Shown here piece after piece: positions 18,516 to 25,109 of a DNA stretch of 64,000 nt. The DNA comes from Levilactobacillus spicheri DSM 15429 (lineage in GTDB: Bacteria; Bacillota; Bacilli; Lactobacillales; Lactobacillaceae). The notes below the pieces were generated by a model, which was not told the DNA's origin, searched no databases, and saw nothing but the letters and a program-made list of their open reading frames with translations. Every line of letters begins with the position of its first letter. Position 1 is the first letter of the stretch. Both the position numbers and the translations under genes were made by a program. The DNA lies in assembly GCF_001435095.1 (NCBI RefSeq), contig NZ_AZFC01000002.1:124001-188000 (forward strand), written 5' to 3'.

Positions 18516-19847
18516 ATGCCCGAAAATCAAGCAACCACCACCCTGAACCGTTCCCTGGGGTTCTGGTCGGCCCTCGCCCTGGTCGTGGGGACCGTCATCG
18601 GTTCGGGAATCTTCTTCAAACAATCGTCCGTCTTAGACAGCGCCGGCTCGACCGGCGGTGCCCTTCTGGCCTGGCTACTCGGGGGATTAATTACCCTGAC
18701 GGCCGGCCTGACCATCGCCGAAGTCGGCGCCCAGATGCCCCACACCGGTGGCCTCTACGTTTATATGGAGGAAATCTACGGTAAGTTCTGGGGCTTTCTC
18801 TCCGGTTGGATGCAAATCGCCGTGTACGGCCCGGCCATCATTGCCTCGATTGCGGCCTACCTGGGCATCCTGCTGGTCGGCTTCTTCCACCTCGACAGTG
18901 GGTGGCAGGCGCCCCTCGCCATCCTGGTCATCGTCTTGATTGGCGCGCTCAACATGTTTGAGAACCGCTACGGCGCCATTTTTCAAATCGTGACGACCCT
19001 GGGAAAACTCCTGCCGATCGCGGCCATCATCATCTTTGGCCTGTTCTACGGGAACCAGGACGCCTTCGGCCAAAGCCTGCAGACCGTCAGCCACACTACG
19101 GGCAACTTCGGGGTCGCCGTCCTGGCCACCCTGTTCGCCTACGACGGCTGGATCCTAGTGGCCAACCTGGGCGGTGAGATCAAGAATCCGCAAAAGCTGC
19201 TCCCCCAAGCCATCATCCTGGGCATCTCGCTGGTCCTGATTGCCTACACCCTGGTCAGCTACGGAATTTTACACTTCATCCCGGCCGAAAAGATCCACGC
19301 GTTGGGTCAACAGACCACGGTCTACTTCGCCAACTCGGCCTTCGGGACCATCGGGGGCCGTTTGTTAAACATCGGGATCATCGTCTCCATGGTCGGCTGC
19401 CTAAATGGGAAGATCATGACCTTCCCCCGCATCGTCTACGCCATGGCGGACCAGGATCAGCTGCCCTTCTCCAAGGCGCTCAGCTACCTGCACCACAAGT
19501 CCCACGAGCCCATGGTAGCGACGTCGGCCATCATCGTCTACGCCAGCATCATGATCCTGTTCTTTAACCCGGACCGCCTGTCGGACCTCTGCATCTTCAC
19601 GGTCTACTGCTTCTACGTGGCGACCTTCGTCGGCGTCTTCCTCCTGCGGAAGCGCCACGCGGGGGAAGTCCGGCCGTTCTCCACGCCGGGCTTCCCGGTG
19701 ACCCCCCTGATCGCCATTCTGGGGGCCCTGTTCGTCATCGTCAGTGAGATTGGCTCCGACATCAGCGGCGTCCTATTATCGCTGGTGATCGTGGCCCTGG
19801 GGATTCCCGTGTACCTGTACAAAAAACGGCGGCACGCCGCCAACTAA
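18516..19847 (+). CDS. APC-family amino-acid permease (SteT/LAT-like), 443 aa
   Basis: Twelve-helix cytoplasmic-membrane transporter. The N-terminus carries the APC substrate-binding loop 'GTVIGSGIFFKQSSVL', followed by 'AEVGAQMPHTGGLYVYMEEIYG' type sequence of the LAT/SteT branch (Ser/Thr exchangers). Helix 8 has 'KIMTFPRIVYAMADQDQLP'. The ATG at 18516 (MPENQATTTLNRS) follows GTGAGG; the longer frame is not supported. Substrate unproven. Confidence 0.88.
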   Translation: MPENQATTTLNRSLGFWSALALVVGTVIGSGIFFKQSSVLDSAGSTGGALLAWLLGGLITLTAGLTIAEVGAQMPHTGGLYVYMEEIYGKFWGFLSGWMQIAVYGPAIIASIAAYLGILLVGFFHLDSGWQAPLAILVIVLIGALNMFENRYGAIFQIVTTLGKLLPIAAIIIFGLFYGNQDAFGQSLQTVSHTTGNFGVAVLATLFAYDGWILVANLGGEIKNPQKLLPQAIILGISLVLIAYTLVSYGILHFIPAEKIHALGQQTTVYFANSAFGTIGGRLLNIGIIVSMVGCLNGKIMTFPRIVYAMADQDQLPFSKALSYLHHKSHEPMVATSAIIVYASIMILFFNPDRLSDLCIFTVYCFYVATFVGVFLLRKRHAGEVRPFSTPGFPVTPLIAILGALFVIVSEIGSDISGVLLSLVIVALGIPVYLYKKRRHAAN

Positions 19848-19853
19848 CTTGTC

Positions 19854-19888
19854 AACGTCGCACCCTTCAGCGGGTCGCGGCGTTTTTT
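19854..19888 (+). terminator. Permease terminator
   Basis: AACGTCGCACCC / GGGTCGCGGCGTT followed by TTTTTT. Confidence 0.75.
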
Positions 19889-19955
19889 GCTGGGATGACG
19901 GCCGTTCGCTAAGCGATGCCCCTAAATGAAAAATCATCCAAAAAAGTGCATAAAA

Positions 19956-19987
19956 AAGCATCACGCTGATTGCTCAACGTGATGCTT
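19956..19987 (-). terminator. tRNA-Leu terminator
   Basis: AAGCATCACG / CGTGATGCTT followed on the minus strand by a T run, just after the tRNA. Confidence 0.85.
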
Positions 19988-20003
19988 CCGAATTGTTAAC
20001 TGA

Positions 20004-20087
20004 TGCCCCGGGCAGGATTCGAACCTGTACTTGGTTACCCAAACAGCGACCTGAACGCTGCGCGTCTGCCAGTTCCGCCACCGGGGC
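20004..20087 (-). tRNA. tRNA-Leu (anticodon CAG)
   Basis: An 84-nt class II tRNA. Acceptor GCCCCGG/CCGGGGC, anticodon stem CAGCG/CGCTG around TTCAGGT (anticodon CAG), a long variable arm (TTTGGGTAACCAAG), T-arm ACAGGTTCGAATCCTGC and discriminator A. CCA is not encoded. Confidence 0.95.
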
Positions 20088-20139
20088 GTTTCTTAACAAC
20101 AAATAATATCTTACACTATCCAGCCGAAAAAGGGAACCC

Positions 20140-20433
20140 CTAATTTGAATTTTTTTGCGATAAAAATTTAATGGCCGTGCCGTAACCGTGAACTACCAGG
20201 AATTTCGGGGCCACATTTATCTGAACGACCTCGGTATTAAACCGGACTTCGATCAACCCATCCGCCCCCTGCTCCTGGGCCTGCTGCATCAATTGCTGCT
20301 TCACATCAGAAAACAACGGCTCGAAACGCTCAAATTCATCCGGCTTTTCCGACGTCAGCATGTCGTGCGCCGTGGCCGTGATAATCCCCTGAATCGAATG
20401 GGACCGGTTAAAGCCCCCGGTTGTCATAAACAT
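20140..20433 (-). CDS. Small heavy-metal-binding-domain-like protein (distant YbjQ/UPF0145), 97 aa
   Basis: A soluble protein with 'SHSIQGIITATA', 'QAQEQGADGLIEVRFNT' and 'FLVVHGYGTAIKF', the pattern of the UPF0145 fold, of which a clearer member sits at 36067. The ATG at 20433 follows GGAGGG. The assignment is tentative and the function of the family is not settled. Confidence 0.6.
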   Translation of the reverse strand: MFMTTGGFNRSHSIQGIITATAHDMLTSEKPDEFERFEPLFSDVKQQLMQQAQEQGADGLIEVRFNTEVVQINVAPKFLVVHGYGTAIKFLSQKNSN

Positions 20434-20490
20434 CGTTCATCCCTCCAACAAAGGTTGTTGCTTCTATAGTGCCGGATTCGAAAATGCTTG

Positions 20491-20997
20491 TCAATCGATT
20501 TTCACCGGCCAATGCTTCGCCAGGACCGTCATCAAGATGGCGCCCAAGAAAACGCCCAGCCAGTTGGTCAGCACGTCGTTGATGTCGACCCACCGGCCCA
20601 GGCTGACCAGGGCGTTGCCAATCGCCTGACCGCCCTCCAAGGACAGACCCGTTGCCAGTCCCGCCAGCAGCCACTGCGGCCACCGCAACCGGGGCCAATT
20701 CAGGGCCAGCAACATCCCCTGGGGCACGGTCATCACCACGTTCAACCAGAAGGACGCATCGATGCTGGCCGGCTCCAACGGCGTCAGGACCCACACCCCG
20801 CCGGACCACCAGCTGGTCGTGATCCGCGCCACGTGACTGCCCCCAAACGAAAAGGCCAGGGGCGTCCAGGTGAGCGCACTCAAGCCCCAACACCCCAGCC
20901 ACCACAGGCTCCGCCGGTAGTGCTGCTGGCGCCAGTTCTTCACGACCAACCACAGCCACAGGCAACTGACCAACCCAAATGGTACCCAACGACTCAT
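20491..20997 (-). CDS. VanZ-family membrane protein, 168 aa
   Basis: Four to five hydrophobic segments. The C-terminal part 'EGGQAIGNALVSLGRWVDINDVLTN' then 'WLGVFLGAILM' carries the VanZ-type DxxDV..N..G pattern. VanZ relatives give low-level teicoplanin tolerance in enterococci; the role here is unknown. The ATG at 20997 (MSRWVPFGL) follows AGAGGGGG. Confidence 0.8.
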   Translation of the reverse strand: MSRWVPFGLVSCLWLWLVVKNWRQQHYRRSLWWLGCWGLSALTWTPLAFSFGGSHVARITTSWWSGGVWVLTPLEPASIDASFWLNVVMTVPQGMLLALNWPRLRWPQWLLAGLATGLSLEGGQAIGNALVSLGRWVDINDVLTNWLGVFLGAILMTVLAKHWPVKID

Positions 20998-21022
20998 CGA
21001 ATTCCCCCTCTTATGTGGTTTC

Positions 21023-21050
21023 AGTATACCGGTGCCCGTCAAATTTGCAA
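21023..21050 (-). promoter_or_regulatory. Promoter of the vanZ-like gene
   Basis: TTGCAA and TATACT 16 bp apart on the minus strand, directly upstream of the gene. Confidence 0.6.
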
Positions 21051-21053
21051 CTC

Positions 21054-21185
21054 AAAAAGGGACCAGCCCCCACACTGGTCCCGCACGCACTGGTCGCGTC
21101 ACTTGTTCTAGCCACCTTGATTGTTGCGATCACTGACCGTATCCCGCGGTCGTCTCGTCAACGAGGCTAAAGCCACCTCGTCATC
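21054..21185 (-). ncRNA. Candidate small RNA, about 130 nt
   Basis: A strong promoter (TTGACC, 16 bp, TACAAT at 21192-21219) is followed by a 130-nt segment with no long ORF and then by a clear terminator (GGGACCAG / CTGGTCCC plus T run, 21054-21082). The RNA folds into ACGAGG/CCTCG(T) and ACCG/CGGT hairpins and contains GGTGGCT twice; the terminator loop is G-rich. A six-codon ATG ATG ... TAG frame begins near the 5' end but has no ribosome site. Confidence 0.6.
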
Positions 21186-21191
21186 ATCTAC

Positions 21192-21219
21192 ATTGTATGC
21201 TTTTACACATAAAGGTCAA
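21192..21219 (-). promoter_or_regulatory. Strong promoter of the 130-nt small RNA
   Basis: TTGACC (21214-21219) and TACAAT (21192-21197) separated by 16 bp on the minus strand. Confidence 0.7.
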
Positions 21220-21239
21220 GCATCTTAATGGTTTCTCTA

Positions 21240-21640
21240 ACGCCTCTTCGGCGGCAAGCCCCTTCAGATAGTCGTTTAACGACTCAGCTTATTAATGGCC
21301 GGGGCCATTAAGCCGTTCCAGCAGTAAACGGCTAAGCTTGCTCATCCCCGCGTCCACCGGGGCTGGCAGGCGCTGCTCATCACGGGAACCGAAAAAATAA
21401 TCATCACGGGGATTAATCAGTCGATAGTTGAGCAATTCACCGCACAAACCGCCCGGCTATTCCGGCTGCGAGCACCCGTCATTGTGAAAAAAGCACGGTC
21501 AGCCCCGTACTTATTCCGTTTGACCGTCCGGCAGGCTAACCAGTTATTTTACAAATAATGATTGAACTTACCGATAGGCTTGCTATATAATTAAGATGTT
21601 GTTACGCTTAGCTTGATTTGTGCAGGCCCGTTTGACCCGC
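21240..21640. other. Gene-poor stretch with nested palindromes and a possible gene remnant
   Basis: The plus strand carries AATGGCC/GGCCATT, AGCCGTT..AAACGGCT and an enclosing AGCTT/AAGCT, making a small three-way structure (21285-21345). On the minus strand a stop-bounded open stretch of 55 codons ends at 21292 and reads like protein ('DDYFFGSRDEQRLPAPVDAG') but has no ATG and no ribosome site, so it may be a decayed gene end. Confidence 0.3.
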
Positions 21641-21666
21641 TGATCAGGTTTTTTTGCTTGCTAATG

Positions 21667-21686
21667 ACAATTTAATTGTATACAAT
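21667..21686 (+). promoter_or_regulatory. OhrR operator
   Basis: ACAATTTAATTGTATACAAT, which fits the B. subtilis OhrR box (two TACAATT-AATTGTA-like repeats). It lies 34 bases before the start of the MarR/OhrR gene, so autoregulation is likely. Confidence 0.7.
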
Positions 21687-21719
21687 ACTATTGAAATCGA
21701 ATTAAAGGAGGCTGCAGGC

Positions 21720-22199
21720 ATGACTGAAATTCCACCAGTTTTGTTGGATGAACAACTCTGTTTCTCAATTTACTCTGCCAGCAAAAAGTTCAATCATTTT
21801 TACCAAAGTGCCTTGGCACCCTTTGGCTTAACCTATCCACAATACATTGCCCTTCTGGCGCTGTGGGAAGATGCCCCGTTGACCGTCCACCAGCTCGGTG
21901 ACCGCTTAGAGCTGGATAGTGGGACCCTGACGCCCCTTCTGAAGCGGCTCGAAAAGCAAGGCTGGGTCACCCGGGTTCGCAGTCGGACCGATGAACGGCA
22001 GGTTCTGATTCACCTGACCGCCATGGCGACCACCAAGCGCGACGAGGTCTACCAGCGAATCGGCCAATGCCAAAGTCTGTTGGGCATGTCCGACCAAGAA
22101 ATCCAAACGCTGATGACCGACCTGATCACCGTGAAGAGCCAACTCGACCACGTGAGTGAACAGCGGGCCATCGAGAAAAAAGTGAACGCTCAAAATTAA
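21720..22199 (+). CDS. ohrR: OhrR-type MarR-family peroxide sensor, 159 aa
   Basis: Winged-helix dimeric repressor. The N-terminal 'LDEQLCFSIYSASKKFN' holds the reactive Cys characteristic of OhrR, followed by 'LGLTYPQYIALLALWE'-type helix, the recognition segment 'LDSGTLTPLLKRLEKQGW' and the wing 'RVRSRTDERQVLIHLT'. It would release DNA on oxidation by organic peroxide. The ATG at 21720 follows AAAGGAGG. The usual target gene ohr is not adjacent here. Confidence 0.9.
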   Translation: MTEIPPVLLDEQLCFSIYSASKKFNHFYQSALAPFGLTYPQYIALLALWEDAPLTVHQLGDRLELDSGTLTPLLKRLEKQGWVTRVRSRTDERQVLIHLTAMATTKRDEVYQRIGQCQSLLGMSDQEIQTLMTDLITVKSQLDHVSEQRAIEKKVNAQN

Positions 22200-22240
22200 A
22201 AACTAGCCAAGCCCATCTTGCGATGAGTTGGCTAGTTTTT
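22198..22240. terminator. Bidirectional terminator
   Basis: AAAACTAGCCAA / TTGGCTAGTTTTTTT between two convergent genes. Confidence 0.85.
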
Positions 22241-22927
22241 TTACGATAACAGGGTCACCCACATCATCCCCATCGCGATCAGGTTATTGAACGCGTGGAG
22301 AATAATGGTGGCTTGAATCTTGCCCGTCTTGCGGTACACGTAGGCGAAGACGCCCCCCATGACCGCGTAGATCAGGGCGCTGATCAGCGTCGTGCTGGCG
22401 TGGACCAGGGAAAAGGCGATGCCGCTGACCACGATTGGCACCCAAAAGGCCTGGGGCCCGAAGCAGCCGTCCATCAGGAGCCCCCGAAAGGTGAACTCCT
22501 CCAGAAACGGCGACGCACAGATGGCCGTCAGACTCATCAGTACCATGGTCCAGGGACTCTGGCCCAAGAGTCGACTGATTGCCTGGTTGTTAGCGGTACT
22601 GGTCTGGTGCGACACGTAGTAGTTGAGCAGGCTGAGCACCTGTTCGGCCACCAGCATCAACAGGTACCCGCCGACCATCAACCGCCAGTCCCGCCGCGTC
22701 AGGCGCTGCCAGTGAAAGGCCTCCCGCCACAGACTGCGGTAGCGCCAGGCGGCGATGGCCACGGCCACGGCGAAGCCCCCCAGGTAAATGGCCCCCCAGA
22801 GGACCCGGTGGCCCACACTTCCCCGGCTCAGCTGCAAGAGGGGCAGCTGCACCAGGTTTGCCAAGATAACCAACAAAATGACCCACAGCCAATTTTGGTT
22901 AGCCGCGGGCTTTATCCCACGTTCCAT
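22241..22927 (-). CDS. CPBP-family intramembrane metalloprotease, 228 aa
   Basis: About seven transmembrane helices with the CAAX-protease/Abi motifs 'PFLEEFTFRGLLMDG' (EExxxR), 'GIAFSLVHAS' and 'IILHAFNNLIAM'. In lactobacilli such proteins are often immunity or processing proteins near bacteriocin loci, but no bacteriocin gene is seen here. Start at 22927 (MERGIKPAAN) with GAAGGG upstream. Confidence 0.88.
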   Translation of the reverse strand: MERGIKPAANQNWLWVILLVILANLVQLPLLQLSRGSVGHRVLWGAIYLGGFAVAVAIAAWRYRSLWREAFHWQRLTRRDWRLMVGGYLLMLVAEQVLSLLNYYVSHQTSTANNQAISRLLGQSPWTMVLMSLTAICASPFLEEFTFRGLLMDGCFGPQAFWVPIVVSGIAFSLVHASTTLISALIYAVMGGVFAYVYRKTGKIQATIILHAFNNLIAMGMMWVTLLS

Positions 22928-23006
22928 TCCTAATCGATCCCTTCATCAAAAAACGTTAGAAAATCTTTCCCTAATTATAGATTTTTTTATATTATTGCGT
23001 TACTAT

Positions 23007-23183
23007 AAGGTTGCGGATGAGTTTGAACCAACTTTCAAGCTGATTCGTGAGGATTCTGTCCTCATTCAACAGACAGATTTCATTTTACTCCCCCAAAGTA
23101 GATGAAATTTTTACAGCATAATCCCCCAATTATGTTGTAACCTTACTCTTTGGCCATTGCGATTTATCGTAATGGCTTTTTTT
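23007..23183 (+). ncRNA. Candidate small RNA with C-rich loops, about 175 nt
   Basis: A gene-free plus-strand segment ends in a strong terminator (GCCATT / AATGGC plus seven T, 23153-23183). It begins after a possible -10 TACTAT (23001-23006). AAGGTT at the 5' end pairs with AACCTT before the terminator. Inside are hairpins GAGGA/TCCTC, CAGCATAAT/ATTATGTTG with loop CCCCCA, and an AGATTTCAT..ATGAAATTT stem whose loop also holds CCCCC. Two exposed CCCCC loops resemble the seed regions of Shine-Dalgarno-targeting small RNAs (inference). Confidence 0.55.
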
Positions 23184-23394
23184 AATGCTCTGAATCATCA
23201 TCGTCGTCCACCATCGGTCGCCGCCACAGGAACCAGTATAGGATAAAACTCATCAGGGTCCCCACCAAGAGCCCCCCAAAGGCGACCACCGCCATCAGCC
23301 AGCCGCTCAGCGACCAGCCAATGATGGCCCAAAGCGTGCCGCCGACGATCAGGGCCGGCACCACCATCGTCAATAGGATGACCAATAATTTCAT
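23182..23394 (-). CDS. Small two-helix membrane protein, 70 aa
   Basis: Begins MKLLVILLTMVVPALIVGG, has two transmembrane helices and ends in an acidic tail (VDDDDDSEH). The ATG at 23394 follows GAAGGAG. No family recognised. Its stop codon overlaps the T run of the small-RNA terminator on the other strand. Confidence 0.75.
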   Translation of the reverse strand: MKLLVILLTMVVPALIVGGTLWAIIGWSLSGWLMAVVAFGGLLVGTLMSFILYWFLWRRPMVDDDDDSEH

Positions 23395-23475
23395 CGTTTT
23401 TGCTCCTTCCAAGGGCTTTGCTACAAATCTTACCATATCTCCCCAGAAAACCCACGGCTAAGGGTGAAATCTTTT

Positions 23476-23491
23476 CTGAAAACGATTACAA
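23476..23491 (+). promoter_or_regulatory. cre site overlapping the -10 of the 2-hydroxyacid dehydrogenase gene
   Basis: CTGAAAACGATTACAA matches the CcpA consensus WTGNAARCGNWWWCAW except for the first base and covers the -10 TACAAT, so glucose repression is expected. Confidence 0.65.
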
Positions 23492-23534
23492 TAGAGGTGA
23501 TTGGTATTCGAAATCTTTTGAAGGAGTGACATTT

Positions 23535-24494
23535 ATGGCAAGTGTTCTCGTAACCGCCGCGATTCCCCAAGCGGCAATGGATATTCTTCAACAAGCTGGC
23601 CTCGACGTCGAGAGTTATACCGGTGACGCCCTGATCACCAAGGATGAGTTGCTCAAACGCATCGTTGGTAAGGACTACCTGATCACCCCCTTGTCCACCC
23701 AGGTGGATCAAGACGTGATCGACGCCGATCCCCAGTTAAAACTGATTGCGAACTACGGGGCGGGCTTTAACAACATCGACGTGGCGTACGCCCGCAAGCA
23801 CGACATCCCGGTCACCAATACGCCGAAGGTCTCCACGGTCTCCACGGCCGAGGTCACGACCGGACTGATCATCTCCTTAGCCCACCGCATCGTCGAGGGC
23901 GATAAGCTCATGCGGACCAAGGGCTTCGCCGGTTGGGCACCCCTCTTCTTCCTGGGGCACGAACTAGCCGGCAAGACCCTCGGGATCCTCGGGATGGGCC
24001 AAATTGGCCAGGCCGTCGCCAAGCGGATGGCCGCTTTTGACATGCACATCATCTACACCCAGCGGCACCCCTTAGACGCCGCTACCGAGGGACAACTCAA
24101 CGCGACCTTCGTCACCCTGGACGAATTACTGGCCCAAAGTGACATTCTCACGATTCACGCACCCCTGACACCCGAGACGCATCACCTGATTGGCGCGCCG
24201 CAGTTCAAGCAGATGAAGAATTCCGCCTGCCTGATCAACGCCGCCCGTGGGCCGGTCATCGATGAGGCTGCCCTGCTGACCGCCCTGCACGACCACGAAT
24301 TGGCCGGCGCAGCGCTGGACGTCTATGAGGCCGAACCCAACGTTGACGATGGGTTCAAGCAACTCGATAACGTCATCTTGACGCCCCACGTGGGGAACGC
24401 CACCGTGGAAGCCCGGGACGCTATGGCCGAAATCGTCGCCAAGAACACGGTCCGGATGGCTCAGGGTGAAGAACCGCTGCACGTGGTCAACTAA
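23535..24494 (+). CDS. D-2-hydroxyacid dehydrogenase (glyoxylate/hydroxypyruvate reductase type), 319 aa
   Basis: NAD(P)-dependent oxidoreductase. The Rossmann motif is 'GKTLGILGMGQIGQAVAKRM'. Catalytic residues lie in 'NAARGPVIDEAAL' (Arg), 'DVYEAEPNV' (Glu) and 'LTPHVGNATVEAR' (His). The substrate-side sequence 'LIANYGAGFNNIDV' is of the GyaR/GhrB type. The ATG at 23535 follows GAAGGAGTG; the longer frame upstream lacks a ribosome site. It is likely repressed by CcpA through the cre site above. Confidence 0.9.
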   Translation: MASVLVTAAIPQAAMDILQQAGLDVESYTGDALITKDELLKRIVGKDYLITPLSTQVDQDVIDADPQLKLIANYGAGFNNIDVAYARKHDIPVTNTPKVSTVSTAEVTTGLIISLAHRIVEGDKLMRTKGFAGWAPLFFLGHELAGKTLGILGMGQIGQAVAKRMAAFDMHIIYTQRHPLDAATEGQLNATFVTLDELLAQSDILTIHAPLTPETHHLIGAPQFKQMKNSACLINAARGPVIDEAALLTALHDHELAGAALDVYEAEPNVDDGFKQLDNVILTPHVGNATVEARDAMAEIVAKNTVRMAQGEEPLHVVN

Positions 24495-24523
24495 CTAATT
24501 CTCAAAACTTAACGTAGCTACCG

Positions 24524-24552
24524 AAGTCCGGGACGGTTGTCTCGGGCTTTTC
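24524..24552 (+). terminator. Dehydrogenase terminator
   Basis: GTCCGGGAC / GTCTCGGGC with TTTTCTT. Confidence 0.65.
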
Positions 24553-24593
24553 TTATGTTTAGATTGCGGCAATTATCCGCCTTACCGGTTGGC

Positions 24594-24721
24594 CCTGAAG
24601 GGGCTGGAACGTGGTGGGCACGACTTGAAGCCCTGAAAGTGCCAGGTCTTCAAGCTCGGCCTTTGGGTAATCCGGGAAAGGACCCCGAATAACCCAAACG
24701 ACACCACTGAGCCCCTTCAGG
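24594..24721 (-). ncRNA. Structured element copy B (three-way-junction RNA candidate)
   Basis: The ends form a perfect 12-bp stem CCTGAAGGGGCT / AGCCCCTTCAGG. Inside are GTGGTG / CACCAC, hairpin GTTATTCGGG..CCCGGATTAC, the shared single-stranded AAGGCCGAG, and hairpin CTTGAAGACCTG..CAGGGCTTCAAG. The layout matches copy A at 3379-3512 while many paired bases differ in a compensatory way. An extended -10 (TGTATAAT, 24858-24865 on the minus strand) could drive it. The 64-codon ORF over it is probably incidental. Confidence 0.6.
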
Positions 24722-24961
24722 ACCGCCCTCACGGCTAAATTGAGTGTATCCAAAATAGTCCCTCTCGGTGATTCAAATCGGAAATATCAACATGTGACAA
24801 CTCTTAATTGATAAGGTATCAGCCTGATGAGGCCCACTTGAGTCCATGGTATGAGCCATTATACAATTGCCTAGCTTTCACCATGGCTAACCGCCTTTTA
24901 GCCCATCTTTTTTAGACCCCCCTCATCGATTTGATAATTTTCAGTAGCAAACATCCGTTAA

Positions 24962-24979
24962 AATTGCAACCGATTGCAA
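24962..24979 (+). promoter_or_regulatory. LacI/CcpA-type operator upstream of the maltose phosphorylase promoter
   Basis: ATTGCAACCGATTGCAAT is a near-perfect palindrome that fits the cre core TGNAANCGNWNNCW. It lies 15 bp upstream of the -35, a position compatible with activation or with a MalR-type regulator. Confidence 0.65.
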
Positions 24980-24994
24980 TACCGACAAATAGGC

Positions 24995-25022
24995 ATTGAC
25001 AGCGCTGTGATTTTTGCTAAAA
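24995..25022 (+). promoter_or_regulatory. Promoter of the maltose phosphorylase operon
   Basis: TTGACA, 16 bp, extended -10 TGCTAAAAA. Confidence 0.7.
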
Positions 25023-25109
25023 TTAAGGGGAATTAATTGTCATTTTTCAGCGGGGCGCCTAAGGTAGAGATGAAGGATTCATCAAAATCTCACGAAAGGA
25101 AGCCATTCT

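Noticed and set aside
24559-24753. 64-residue minus-strand ORF
   Set aside because: It coincides with structured element B; its codons follow the hairpins and there is no ribosome site.
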